Below the pieces are notes generated by a model. It saw nothing but the letters and a program-made list of their open reading frames with translations. It searched no databases and had not been told where the DNA came from. From positions 62,001 through 126,000 of the forward strand of contig JAKMCW010000040.1 of the NCBI GenBank assembly GCA_022428205.1: 64,000 nt of DNA, read 5' to 3'. Of this stretch, positions 26,166 through 35,073 are shown in pieces. Made by a program: the position numbers and the translations under genes. Source of the stretch: Flavobacteriales bacterium. Lineage in GTDB: Bacteria > Bacteroidota > Bacteroidia > Flavobacteriales_D > Sanyastnellaceae. Numbering within the stretch: position 1 is the stretch's first letter; the number at the start of each line of letters is the position of its first letter.

Positions 26166-27197
26166 TCAGAATCCGGGGCATGGTGGGCTGCGGAACTTGA
26201 TACGCTTGGCCCGACAATCGAAGTTCAGGGACATGCTCACCTCGTGAGATCCACCTGTGGCGGGGGTGAGGTCTGACACCGTCACGTCGTAGCTGTAACC
26301 AAACTTGATGACATCGGATTGTATACCCAACGTAACGATAAACGCATCGCGATATTGGGTTCCGAGGATGCCGCGGTACCAAATGCCACCGACAATGGGT
26401 CCTTTGCTGACGTATCCACCGAAGTTGAGTTGTTGGAACTCTCCCTGGCGGCGGTACAGGATGTTGGGCGAGATGAATGCACTGGCGTAGCGCGCATCCC
26501 CGTCCAACGGGAGCAATGCACCAAAGTGTGCCGTGAGCTTCATGGGCAGACGGCTGACGCCCACCACGAGGCTCTCATTGGGTTCATTGAGGTGGTGTGC
26601 AGCAAAACCGAAGTAGACCTTCTTGCTGAAACCGACGATGCCGGCACTAAAGTCCACTTGGCTGACTTTTCCGCCACGCGGCTGGTCTTGCGTCTCATAG
26701 ATGAATCCTTTGCGGGGATCGATCATGTCGCCGAAGGTCAATTGGCTCCAATCCAAGGCCTTTTGGAAATATGTCGCTTCAAATCCCGCTTTGATAGAGA
26801 ATTTCCGGCTGATGGCTTGCTGGTAGCTGTAGATGCCACTGATGCGGGTGGTGCTCAAGGTGCCCCGTCCAGCGCGGTCGTTCATCACAATGAAGCCGAG
26901 GCCACCTGAAATGCTCGGAATGTGCTGGTCATAAGCAGCCGCAGAGGTCACATAATTTCCGCTCATGGCTGGCCACTGATTCCGGTAGTTCATGACGAAC
27001 CTGGGACAGCGTGCTGCACCTGCAAAAGCCGGATTCAAATACACCGGATTCGAGTAGAATTGGGTGAATTCCGGGTCTTGGGCCGTCGCTTTTTCCGGAG
27101 CAAAGGTGCCGAGACACGCCATCAAGAGCGCAATGGCCGGGAGGCCAAAAACGCGGGATGCCGCGGAACTAGAGGGCTGTTGGAGCTTCATGGCCAT
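26166..27197 (-). CDS. PorP/SprF-family type IX secretion outer-membrane protein
   Basis: The real start is ATG 27197 or 27191 (MAMKLQQPSS); the track ORF is extended 64 residues into the divergent promoter region. A signal peptide (LPAIALLMACLGTFAPEKATAQ) is followed by the family opening DPEFTQFYSNPVYLNPAFAG, then a beta-barrel with NYRNQWPAMSGNYVTSAAAYDQ and GGLGFIVMNDRAG. About 343 residues. PorP-like proteins sit in the outer membrane with PorK/PorN homologues or act with individual cargo such as SprB. Its position before gldJ favours a T9SS/gliding role. It diverges from porU. Confidence 0.93.
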   Translation of the reverse strand: MAMKLQQPSSSAASRVFGLPAIALLMACLGTFAPEKATAQDPEFTQFYSNPVYLNPAFAGAARCPRFVMNYRNQWPAMSGNYVTSAAAYDQHIPSISGGLGFIVMNDRAGRGTLSTTRISGIYSYQQAISRKFSIKAGFEATYFQKALDWSQLTFGDMIDPRKGFIYETQDQPRGGKVSQVDFSAGIVGFSKKVYFGFAAHHLNEPNESLVVGVSRLPMKLTAHFGALLPLDGDARYASAFISPNILYRRQGEFQQLNFGGYVSKGPIVGGIWYRGILGTQYRDAFIVTLGIQSDVIKFGYSYDVTVSDLTPATGGSHEVSMSLNFDCRAKRIKFRSPPCPGF

Positions 27198-27334
27198 GGA
27201 GTTTCCTGAGACACAAGTCTCGTGTATAAGGTCGTGAAAATTACAAACTTGTGGGAATTGCCGAACATCTTTGCTTTGAAGCAACAAACAGCCCCTGCTG
27301 AACGTTGTCCAAACAAGCATTCTCAACCACTCCC

Positions 27335-30300
27335 ATGACCCAAACGAAAGCGCAACAGAATTCGTTGCCTCGGAAGGAATCAAAGCCATGTCACTTCGTG
27401 TTACGGATGATATGCCTGATGGGTTTCCTCGGCAGCATTTTGATGCCGGGCCTAAATGCGCAATTTGCCTATGAATGGCCCGCGCATTCCGCCCTTTCTG
27501 AAGGACAGTGGTTCAAATTGGCGACAGTGCGCTCGGGTTTCCACAAGGTGGATGCCAACCTGATCTCCAGCTTGGGTTTGGACCCTGCTTCGGTCAATCC
27601 GGACCGCATCAATTTGTATGGCCATGGGGGAGATGCCTTGCCGATTGACAATGCCGTTCCCCGGCCGCTTGACTTGGTGCCGGTCCCCATTGAGATGGTG
27701 CATGACGGCGATGGGCAATTCGATGGCAATGACCATTTCATCTTCCTCGGTGATGGCCCTGAAGAGTGGACTTACGATGAGGTGACCAATAAATGGAAGC
27801 ACGCGTTGAACCCCTGGTCGGATACGGCCTGGTATTTTTTGAGGGTTGATGACCCCACACCAATTCGGCTGGCGTCTGCTCCTGCATTGGCTGGGGACCT
27901 CGATTCCGTGTTGACGGAGACGGATTTTCACCTGTTTCACGAATTGGAGCAGAGCACCATCATCCGCTCGGGGCGCAACTTTTTTGGTGAGGTGTTCGAC
28001 CAAAATCCCACCCACACCATTCCGTTTCAGGTGCCGGATATCATCGCCAAACCAGCGCGGCTTGAGGTAAAGCTCATGGGGCGTTCCGTCGGCGCGCCAA
28101 GCCCTTATGCCGTCGCCCTTGGGGACAGCACATGGACGATCACCCCTGCCACCACGGGCGCCCAGTCCCACGTGCCCCAGGCGCAAGTGGGCAGCGGGGC
28201 CTACGAATGGCTGCCCAACTCAGAGGTCGTGCAAGTGGGCATCACCCTCGACGCCCAAGTGGCCGATGCCAAAGGGTGGTTGGATTATTTGCGGCTCGTG
28301 GGCACCCGTGCGGCTTCCATGTCGGGTTCGACGCAGCAAGAATTCATGCGCGCGGAAGCCGTCGCGCCGGGCCGCGTAGTGGAATGGTCCATTGCTGAGG
28401 CGCAGTCCGTCCAAAGGGTATGGGACGTGACGGACCCACAGCAGCCCATCGCCATCCCTTTTTCTGTGAGCGATGGGGAAGCCAGGTTCCGAGTAGAATA
28501 TGACGCCTTGCGCACTTTCAGGGCCGGCACCGGTTCGGGCTTCTACAGCCCTACGGCCATCGGCCCCGTGCAAAACACGGACGTTCATGGCATCCCGCAG
28601 GTAGATCTGGTGGTCATCACGCCCCCTGCCCTGCGCGAGGCTGCCGACAGTTTGGCGGCCATTCACTTTGCCGAAGGCCTGAGTGTGGCGGTGCTCGAGC
28701 CTTCCTTTATCTATGATTGCTTCAGTTCTGGCAGGGTTGACCCCACGGCCATCAAGATGCTGATGAAGATGCTCCACGACCGTTCAGCGGGTGACCCGGA
28801 AAGTGCCCCGCGTTACTTGCAGCTCTTCGGAGATGGCACCTACTTGAACCGGAATTTGCCCCGGTATGGCAATCTGTTGGTTTCCTTCCAAAGCGCCCAG
28901 AGCCATACCCCCACCCAGAGCTATGTGACGGATGACTACTACGGTTTCCTCACGGACAATGCCTCTGAGCGGTTGACCGACACCTTGTCAATTGGGGTGG
29001 GGCGCATCCCGGCAAGCACGCTGGACGAAGCTTGGGATGCGGTGGGCAAAGTCTCCGCTTATCTCAGTGGCAATCCGGACCCTGAAGGGGCCGCCTGCTT
29101 GACGGCGGGCCTGCCAGGATCGGAGGAGGGCAACCCTTATGGCCCATGGCGCAACCGGGTGTGTTTCGTCGCCGATGATTTTGATGGCAACGGTGGTGCC
29201 ACAGAGACGGGCCACACCCTATACAGCATCAACCACGCCGAGGGCATGGAAGAAAACCATGGGGCGTATGACCTCAAGCGCATCTTTATGGACGCCTACC
29301 CCCAAGTGGCCACGCCGGGAGGCGAGCGTTACCCAGAAGTGGAGACGGCCATAGACCGACAGGTCCGCGAAGGCGCCTTGCTGATCAATTACATCGGTCA
29401 TGGCGGTGAGCGGGGGTGGGCCCATGAGCGCGTGCTCAATACCTCTACCATCGGCGGATGGGACAACCTGGACAGAATGCCACTGTTCTTCACGGCGACC
29501 TGCGAGCTCGCCCGGTTTGACGATCCAGAATTGGAAACGGCTGGCGAGATGATGGTGATGAACCCCAATGGAGGGGCCATCGCCATGATGACCACGACCC
29601 GGGTGGTCTACAGTTTCGCCAATGAACAGCTCAACAACGCTTTCTTTGATGTGGCGTTTGATGCACCTGCAGGAGAACGTCAGCGTCTCGGAGACATACT
29701 GCGGCGCACCAAGAATCACCCCGCCTCTGGCGCTTCTTCGAACAAGCGCAACTTCACATTGCTGGGCGACGTGGCGCTCACCTTGGCGACCCCGAGCATG
29801 CAGGTGCAGACCAGCGAGGTCAATGGTGTGCCTGTCGATGCATGGGCGGACACCCTCAGCGCCCTCGAGCACGTGGTCGTCAGGGGCTATGTGGCCGATG
29901 CGCAAGGCAACGTTTTGACCGATTTCAATGGGTTTGTTTACCCGACGGTGTATGACCAGCAGTCGGAAGTCACCACCCTGAACAACGATGGCGGCAGCTC
30001 GGGAGTGTCTTACAGAGAATGGCGCAATCGCATTCACACGGGGGCAGTCACCGCTGAGGGCGGTGTCTTCGAGTTTGAATTCGTAGTGCCCAGGGACATT
30101 TCGTACGATCCGGCCCCAGGACGCATCAGCTACTATGCCGTAGATGGCGACGTAGACGCCCACGGTTACACCGAGAATGTGATCATAGGTGGCGTCAACC
30201 CAGATGCGGTGGCTGACAATGATGGTCCGGCCATCGAATTGTTCCTCAATGACACGAGTTTCACCAATGGGGGCACAACGGACACCAAGCCGGTATTGCT

Positions 30301-30874
30301 GGCGTTTTTGCGGGATGACCAGGGTTTAAACACGGTGGGCAACGGCATTGGCCACGACCTCAAGATGACCCTCGATGAAGGCGATGGACAGGTGCTCAAT
30401 GAGTTCTACCAGAGTGATTTGAACACCTACCAAAGTGGCCGTGTGGTGTTCCCCATGAGCGACATCGAGGCAGGGCCCCACAGGCTCGAACTCAAGGCCT
30501 GGGATGTCCACAACAACAGTGCGGTTTCCACATTGGATTTCGTCGTGGTGGAGGAGTTGGAGGTTTTTTTAGAGGACCTGGTCAACTACCCCAATCCCAT
30601 GAATGGCGGGGGAACCACCTTCAGATTTGACCACAATCAGGCCTGTGTGGCACTCGATTTAAACCTGTCGATATACGATGGGCGCGGAAATGCCGTTTGG
30701 ATGGGTGAGCAGAACCTGACGCCCAACGGATATCAGGTGGATGGCTGGCACTGGGATGGGAAGACCGCACAGGGGACCCCGCTTCAAGCCGGCATCTATT
30801 TGTACCGATTGGATGTGGCCACTCCGGAAGGAAGGCAGGCCTCTCGAACGGGGCGTTTGGTGCTGCTTGATTGA
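27335..30874 (+). CDS. porU: Type IX secretion system sortase PorU (C25 gingipain-like peptidase)
   Basis: PorU removes the C-terminal sorting domain of T9SS cargo at the cell surface and attaches cargo to LPS. I use ATG 27335 (MTQTKAQQ) rather than the TTG at 27305, giving 1179 residues. A signal segment (MGFLGSILMPGLNAQ) is followed by a long beta-rich prodomain, then the C25 catalytic domain with His689 in LLINYIGHGGERGW and Cys723 in FFTATCELARFDD. The C-terminus (LVNYPNPMNGGGTTFRF...AGIYLYRLDV) is a FlgD/type A CTD-like domain, as in other PorU. porV follows 46 nt later. Confidence 0.95.
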   Translation: MTQTKAQQNSLPRKESKPCHFVLRMICLMGFLGSILMPGLNAQFAYEWPAHSALSEGQWFKLATVRSGFHKVDANLISSLGLDPASVNPDRINLYGHGGDALPIDNAVPRPLDLVPVPIEMVHDGDGQFDGNDHFIFLGDGPEEWTYDEVTNKWKHALNPWSDTAWYFLRVDDPTPIRLASAPALAGDLDSVLTETDFHLFHELEQSTIIRSGRNFFGEVFDQNPTHTIPFQVPDIIAKPARLEVKLMGRSVGAPSPYAVALGDSTWTITPATTGAQSHVPQAQVGSGAYEWLPNSEVVQVGITLDAQVADAKGWLDYLRLVGTRAASMSGSTQQEFMRAEAVAPGRVVEWSIAEAQSVQRVWDVTDPQQPIAIPFSVSDGEARFRVEYDALRTFRAGTGSGFYSPTAIGPVQNTDVHGIPQVDLVVITPPALREAADSLAAIHFAEGLSVAVLEPSFIYDCFSSGRVDPTAIKMLMKMLHDRSAGDPESAPRYLQLFGDGTYLNRNLPRYGNLLVSFQSAQSHTPTQSYVTDDYYGFLTDNASERLTDTLSIGVGRIPASTLDEAWDAVGKVSAYLSGNPDPEGAACLTAGLPGSEEGNPYGPWRNRVCFVADDFDGNGGATETGHTLYSINHAEGMEENHGAYDLKRIFMDAYPQVATPGGERYPEVETAIDRQVREGALLINYIGHGGERGWAHERVLNTSTIGGWDNLDRMPLFFTATCELARFDDPELETAGEMMVMNPNGGAIAMMTTTRVVYSFANEQLNNAFFDVAFDAPAGERQRLGDILRRTKNHPASGASSNKRNFTLLGDVALTLATPSMQVQTSEVNGVPVDAWADTLSALEHVVVRGYVADAQGNVLTDFNGFVYPTVYDQQSEVTTLNNDGGSSGVSYREWRNRIHTGAVTAEGGVFEFEFVVPRDISYDPAPGRISYYAVDGDVDAHGYTENVIIGGVNPDAVADNDGPAIELFLNDTSFTNGGTTDTKPVLLAFLRDDQGLNTVGNGIGHDLKMTLDEGDGQVLNEFYQSDLNTYQSGRVVFPMSDIEAGPHRLELKAWDVHNNSAVSTLDFVVVEELEVFLEDLVNYPNPMNGGGTTFRFDHNQACVALDLNLSIYDGRGNAVWMGEQNLTPNGYQVDGWHWDGKTAQGTPLQAGIYLYRLDVATPEGRQASRTGRLVLLD

Positions 30875-30901
30875 ACCTCACTTTATCCCGAACGCCCGCC
30901 C

Positions 30902-30909
30902 TATTTTCG
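30902..30909 (+). promoter_or_regulatory. -7-like box before porV
   Basis: TATTTTCG, identical to the box before tRNA-Val, lies 11 nt before the porV ATG, in the short porU-porV gap. It could give porV its own promoter besides read-through from porU. No clear -33 element; pattern only. Confidence 0.35.
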
Positions 30910-30920
30910 CCGACAATCCC

Positions 30921-32189
30921 ATGGATCTCCGGAAATTCCCCCTCCAGCTTGCGCTTGCCGCAGTTGTGCTAGTGATGACACCCGCCCTTTTGAAGGCGCA
31001 GTTGACACAAATCGAAACGGCAGAGCAGCTCCAGCTGAACACCATTACCACAGCGGTGCCATTCTTGATGATTGCCCCTGACAGCCGAAGCGGAGCCTTG
31101 GGCGATGCAGGTGTAGCGCTGACCCCAGATGGTGCTGCGATGGCTTGGAACCCTGCCCGAATGGCGTTCACAGACCAAACCTTCGAGGCCCACATGGGTT
31201 ACGCGCCTTGGCTTCGCCAGCTGGTGGACGACATGTCCCTGGCCTACTTAAGTGGAACCCGGAAGCTCAACAAGCGACAGGCGGTAGGCATGGCGCTGCG
31301 CTATTTCTCTTTGGGCAACATCACCTTTACGGATGTCAACGGCACCGCAATCCGAGATTTTAGTCCCAACGAGTTTTCTTTTGACTTTGGGTTCTCCCAG
31401 AAATTCGGCGACCGATTCAGCGGTGGATTCACGGCGCGCTACATCCACTCTAACCTTACTGGAGGTACCAATATTCTGGGTGCGGACAGCCGTCCAGGCC
31501 GCTCTGTGGCCGTGGACGTCGGCGTGTTTCACACCAACGATGATGTGAAGTTCGGCGACCGTGATGGTCGGATGAATTGGGGCGTGTGCATCTCCAATGT
31601 GGGTGCCAAGATGAGCTACACGGAAACCGCTGAACGCGATTTCATTCCCACCAACCTGAAAACGGGTGTGGCTGCTACCGTGTTCTTGGACGACTACAAC
31701 CACCTCACGTTTACCATGGACGCCAATAAGTTGCTCGTTCCAACAGCTCCGGCTTATGGTGAAGGCGATGATGACGACCTGATCGTCAGTGGGTTTGACC
31801 CCAATGTGGGTGTGGCCTCCGGGATCATCCAGAGCTTTTACGATGCGCCTGGCATTGTGGAGCGTCAAGGGGACGGCACCTACCTCATTGAGCCCGGCAG
31901 CATCCTGCGCGAGGAGTTAAGGGAAGTCAACCTCGGCGGTGGCATCGAATACGACTACAATGGTGTTTTCGCGGTTCGCGGGGGATACTTCTACGAGCAC
32001 TTCACCAAAGGAAACCGCCAATTCATCACCTTGGGCGCAGGCATCAAGTACACGGTGCTCGACATCGACTTGAGCTATTTGATCGCCACAACCCAGCAGA
32101 ATCCCTTGGCGAACACCTTGCGTTTCTCGCTGCGCCTGGCCTTTGACGATGTCATTGGCGGCAGCGATGATGACCCCTCCAACTTTTAA
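30921..32189 (+). CDS. porV: Type IX secretion system outer-membrane protein PorV (LptO)
   Basis: PorV is a FadL-like barrel that shuttles cargo from the SprA translocon to the PorU attachment complex. Start ATG 30921 (MDLRKFPLQL) gives 422 residues with signal peptide (ALAAVVLVMTPALLKAQ). Family motifs: TAVPFLMIAPDSRSGALGDAGVAL followed by AMAWNPARMAF, and the C-terminal beta strands ending NTLRFSLRLAF. The upstream 60 residues of the track ORF are antisense-free read-in from porU and are not coding in this frame. porU-porV pairing is typical. Confidence 0.95.
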   Translation: MDLRKFPLQLALAAVVLVMTPALLKAQLTQIETAEQLQLNTITTAVPFLMIAPDSRSGALGDAGVALTPDGAAMAWNPARMAFTDQTFEAHMGYAPWLRQLVDDMSLAYLSGTRKLNKRQAVGMALRYFSLGNITFTDVNGTAIRDFSPNEFSFDFGFSQKFGDRFSGGFTARYIHSNLTGGTNILGADSRPGRSVAVDVGVFHTNDDVKFGDRDGRMNWGVCISNVGAKMSYTETAERDFIPTNLKTGVAATVFLDDYNHLTFTMDANKLLVPTAPAYGEGDDDDLIVSGFDPNVGVASGIIQSFYDAPGIVERQGDGTYLIEPGSILREELREVNLGGGIEYDYNGVFAVRGGYFYEHFTKGNRQFITLGAGIKYTVLDIDLSYLIATTQQNPLANTLRFSLRLAFDDVIGGSDDDPSNF

Positions 32190-32204
32190 TCACTTCGGTT
32201 GAGC

Positions 32205-32681
32205 ATGGACCTTCGCATCGGATACGGATACGACGTCCACCAGCTCGCAGCGGGTGAGGAGCTTTGGCTTGGCGGCATTTTGGTGCCGGCCGAATTCGGA
32301 TCTGTGGGTCACAGCGACGCAGATGTGCTCCTCCACGTGATTTGCGACGCCTTGTTTGGTGCCCGTGCCATGGGAGACATTGGCGCACATTTCCCTGATA
32401 CTGATCCGACGTTCAAAGGCATCGACAGCAAGATTTTGTTGCGCGAAACGGTGGCCAAGGTGTGCACTGACGGCTGGAGTGTGGTCAACGTGGACGCCAC
32501 GGTATGCCTTGAAAAGCCCAAGTTGCGTCCCCACATTGACAACATGCGGGCGTGCATTGCGGACCTCCTGGACATCTCTGTGGATCGGGTGGGTGTCAAG
32601 GCCACGACCACCGAGCAATTGGGCTTTGTCGGCACCGGAAAGGGCATCAGTGCCCATGCTGTGGTTTTGTTGAGCCGCTGA
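32205..32681 (+). CDS. ispF: 2-C-methyl-D-erythritol 2,4-cyclodiphosphate synthase
   Basis: IspF makes the cyclic diphosphate intermediate of the MEP isoprenoid pathway. Start ATG 32205 ([10 protein letters not shown]); 158 residues. Zinc-binding motif DVHQL and [19 protein letters not shown], the family signature, are intact, as is [20 protein letters not shown]. It lies between porV and pdhA, in the place where some Flavobacterium genomes have cdd, from memory. Confidence 0.97.
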   Translation: MDLRIGYGYDVHQLAAGEELWLGGILVPAEFGSVGHSDADVLLHVICDALFGARAMGDIGAHFPDTDPTFKGIDSKILLRETVAKVCTDGWSVVNVDATVCLEKPKLRPHIDNMRACIADLLDISVDRVGVKATTTEQLGFVGTGKGISAHAVVLLSR

Positions 32682-32708
32682 GGTGCCTGTTCACCGAGGT
32701 GGTGGAAC

Positions 32709-32716
32709 TATATTTG
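32709..32716 (+). promoter_or_regulatory. -7 box of a candidate pdhA promoter
   Basis: TATATTTG is an exact match to TANNTTTG, 20 nt before the pdhA start at 32737 in the ispF-pdhA gap. No good TTTG is seen at the -33 distance, so strength is unclear. Confidence 0.45.
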
Positions 32717-32736
32717 TCGCTTGCAAATTGGGCATC

Positions 32737-33792
32737 ATGACGACCACTACGCCTGCCAAGAAAGCGACTGCTACCCGTAAGGCCACTTCCAAGAAGACGG
32801 CCAAGTCAGCCTTCAACAAGGCCACTTACCTAAAATGGCACCGCGATATGCTGCTGATGCGGCGTTTCGAAGAGCGCTGCGGCCACTTGTACATCCAACA
32901 GAAATTCGGTGGATTCTGCCACCTGTATATCGGACAGGAGGCTGTCCTCGCAGGCATGGTGGAAGGCATTCGTCCCAGCGACCGTGTGATCACGGCCTAC
33001 CGCGATCACGCCCATCCACTCGTATTGGGCACCGACCCCAAAGTGGTGATGGCAGAGCTCTACGGCAAGCGCACCGGTTCCAGCAAGGGCAAGGGTGGTT
33101 CCATGCACATGTTTGACAAGGAGCGCAACCTCTTCGGTGGACACGGCATCGTCGGTGGCCAGATTGGACTGGGTGCAGGCATTGCCTTTGCGGACAAGTA
33201 CCGCAAGGAAGACCACGTTACGGTGTGCTTCTTTGGCGACGGTGCGGCGCGCCAGGGCATGCTGCACGAAACCTTCAACATGGCCATGACTTGGAAGCTG
33301 CCCATCATCTATGTGGTGGAAAACAACAAGTACGCCATGGGCACCTCCGTGGAGCGGACCACCAATGTGACCGACCTGTCCAAGCTCGGCGCTTCCTATG
33401 AGATGCCCGCCGAATCGGTGGACGGCATGTCACCGGAAGCTGTGGCTGAGGCCATGAAGCGGGCGGCAGATCACTGCCGCAAAGGAGATGGGCCTTACCT
33501 CCTCGACATCCAGACTTACCGTTACAAGGGTCACTCCATGAGCGATCCCCAGAAGTACCGCGAAAAGAGTGAGGTGGAGGAGTTCCAGAAGCGGGACCCC
33601 ATTGCACATTGCGCCCAAGTCATCAAGGACAAAAAGTGGATGACCGAAGCCCAACTCAAAGAGGTGGACAAGGAAATCAAGGCCATCGTTGAAGAGGCCA
33701 TCAAGTTTGCCGAAGAGAGCCCGCTGCCGGAGAAGCACGAGCTTTACGAGGACGTGTATGTCACACCAGACTATCCATTTGTAAACGATTGA
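32737..33792 (+). CDS. pdhA: Pyruvate dehydrogenase E1 component, alpha subunit
   Basis: E1-alpha binds thiamine diphosphate and decarboxylates pyruvate together with E1-beta. Start ATG 32737 (MTTTTPAKKA) gives 351 residues with a Lys/Thr-rich N-terminal leader of ~25 residues. TPP motif GDGAARQGMLHETFNMAMTWKLPIIYVVENN and the YRYKGHSMSDPQKYR phosphorylation-loop region are intact. Its E1-beta partner is not in the window, which is usual for Bacteroidota. Followed 12 nt later by the E2 gene. Confidence 0.96.
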   Translation: MTTTTPAKKATATRKATSKKTAKSAFNKATYLKWHRDMLLMRRFEERCGHLYIQQKFGGFCHLYIGQEAVLAGMVEGIRPSDRVITAYRDHAHPLVLGTDPKVVMAELYGKRTGSSKGKGGSMHMFDKERNLFGGHGIVGGQIGLGAGIAFADKYRKEDHVTVCFFGDGAARQGMLHETFNMAMTWKLPIIYVVENNKYAMGTSVERTTNVTDLSKLGASYEMPAESVDGMSPEAVAEAMKRAADHCRKGDGPYLLDIQTYRYKGHSMSDPQKYREKSEVEEFQKRDPIAHCAQVIKDKKWMTEAQLKEVDKEIKAIVEEAIKFAEESPLPEKHELYEDVYVTPDYPFVND

Positions 33793-33804
33793 TTCGAAGC
33801 TGAT

Positions 33805-35061
33805 ATGGCAGAAATCGTACGCATGCCCAAACTGAGCGACACCATGACAGAAGGTGTTGTGGCAGAGTGGCACAAAAAAGTGGGAGACCAGGTCGAATCT
33901 GGTGAGGTCTTGGCCGAAATCGAAACGGACAAGGCAACCATGGAGTTCGAGTCTTTCCAAGACGGTGTGCTCCTGCACATCGGGGTGGAAAAGGGCGCAA
34001 CCGCTGCTGTCGATAGCATTCTCGCCATCCTGGGTGAGGCGGGCGAAGATGTGGCTGGCTTGCTGGCTTCCGATGCAGCAGCACCTGCCCCTGAGGCCGC
34101 TCCTGCCCCCGCTCCGGCTCCAGTCGCGGCCGTCGCGCCTGCACCAGCAGCAGCCCCCGCGCCAGCTCCCGCACCAGCAGTGGTGGCCCCTGTGGCGACC
34201 CCAGCGGTCCCGCGCCCTTCCTCCAATGGTAAGGTGAAGGCTTCACCGTTGGCCGCCCGTTTGGCGGCCGAGCGCGGCATCGACCTCGGTCGTGTGGCAG
34301 GCTCCGGAGAGGGTGGCCGCATTGTCAAGCGAGACATCGAAGCCTATGTTCCTGCTCCTGCAGCTGGCATGGGTGCAGTGGAGTCCTCCACGGATGTTCC
34401 CGTCACCCAGATGCGCAAGACCATTGCCCGGAGGTTGGCAGAATCGAAGTTCACAGCTCCCCATTTCTACCTCAAGCTTTCGGTAGAGATGGATGCTGCA
34501 GTAGAAGCGCGCAAGGCCATCAACGCCCAGGAAGGCGTGAAAGTGAGCTTCAATGACATGGTGGTCAAGGCGGTCTCATTGGCATTGAAGAAGCACCCCG
34601 CAGTCAACAGCGCTTGGATGGATACCCACATCCGCACCAACGACCACGTCCACATCGGTGTGGCGGTGGCGGTTGAGGACGGTTTGCTCGTCCCTGTGGT
34701 GCGCCACGCCGACAAAAAGTCCCTCACCGAAATCGGTGCGGAAGTCAAGGACTACGCCGGACGCGCACGCGAAAAGAAGCTGCAACCGAGTGATTGGGAA
34801 GGGAACACCTTCACCATCTCTAACCTCGGCATGTTTGGCATCGAGGACTTTACAGCCATCATCAACCCTCCAGACGCTTGCATCTTGGCGGTCGGCGGAA
34901 TCAGCGATGTTCCCGTGGTCCGAGACGGTCAAGTGGTGCCAGGGAAAATCATGAAGCTGACATTGAGCTGTGACCACCGTGTGGTGGACGGTGCCATGGG
35001 CGCTGCTTTCTTGCAAGAAGTCAAGTCCTTGCTCGAGCACCCAGTGCGCATGTTGGCCTGA
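33805..35061 (+). CDS. pdhC: Dihydrolipoamide acetyltransferase (E2) of pyruvate dehydrogenase
   Basis: Core of the PDH complex, moving acetyl groups to CoA. 418 residues: single lipoyl domain 1-80 with lipoylated Lys43 in ETDKATMEF; an Ala/Pro linker at about 91-137; peripheral-subunit-binding domain near 145-182 (SPLAARLAAERGIDL...GRIVKRDIEAY); catalytic domain from about 195 ending with HRVVDGAMGAAFL, the HxxxDG active-site motif. Many Bacteroidota E2 have two or more lipoyl domains; this has one. Confidence 0.95.
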   Translation: MAEIVRMPKLSDTMTEGVVAEWHKKVGDQVESGEVLAEIETDKATMEFESFQDGVLLHIGVEKGATAAVDSILAILGEAGEDVAGLLASDAAAPAPEAAPAPAPAPVAAVAPAPAAAPAPAPAPAVVAPVATPAVPRPSSNGKVKASPLAARLAAERGIDLGRVAGSGEGGRIVKRDIEAYVPAPAAGMGAVESSTDVPVTQMRKTIARRLAESKFTAPHFYLKLSVEMDAAVEARKAINAQEGVKVSFNDMVVKAVSLALKKHPAVNSAWMDTHIRTNDHVHIGVAVAVEDGLLVPVVRHADKKSLTEIGAEVKDYAGRAREKKLQPSDWEGNTFTISNLGMFGIEDFTAIINPPDACILAVGGISDVPVVRDGQVVPGKIMKLTLSCDHRVVDGAMGAAFLQEVKSLLEHPVRMLA

Positions 35062-35073
35062 TCCCCGGCGCCT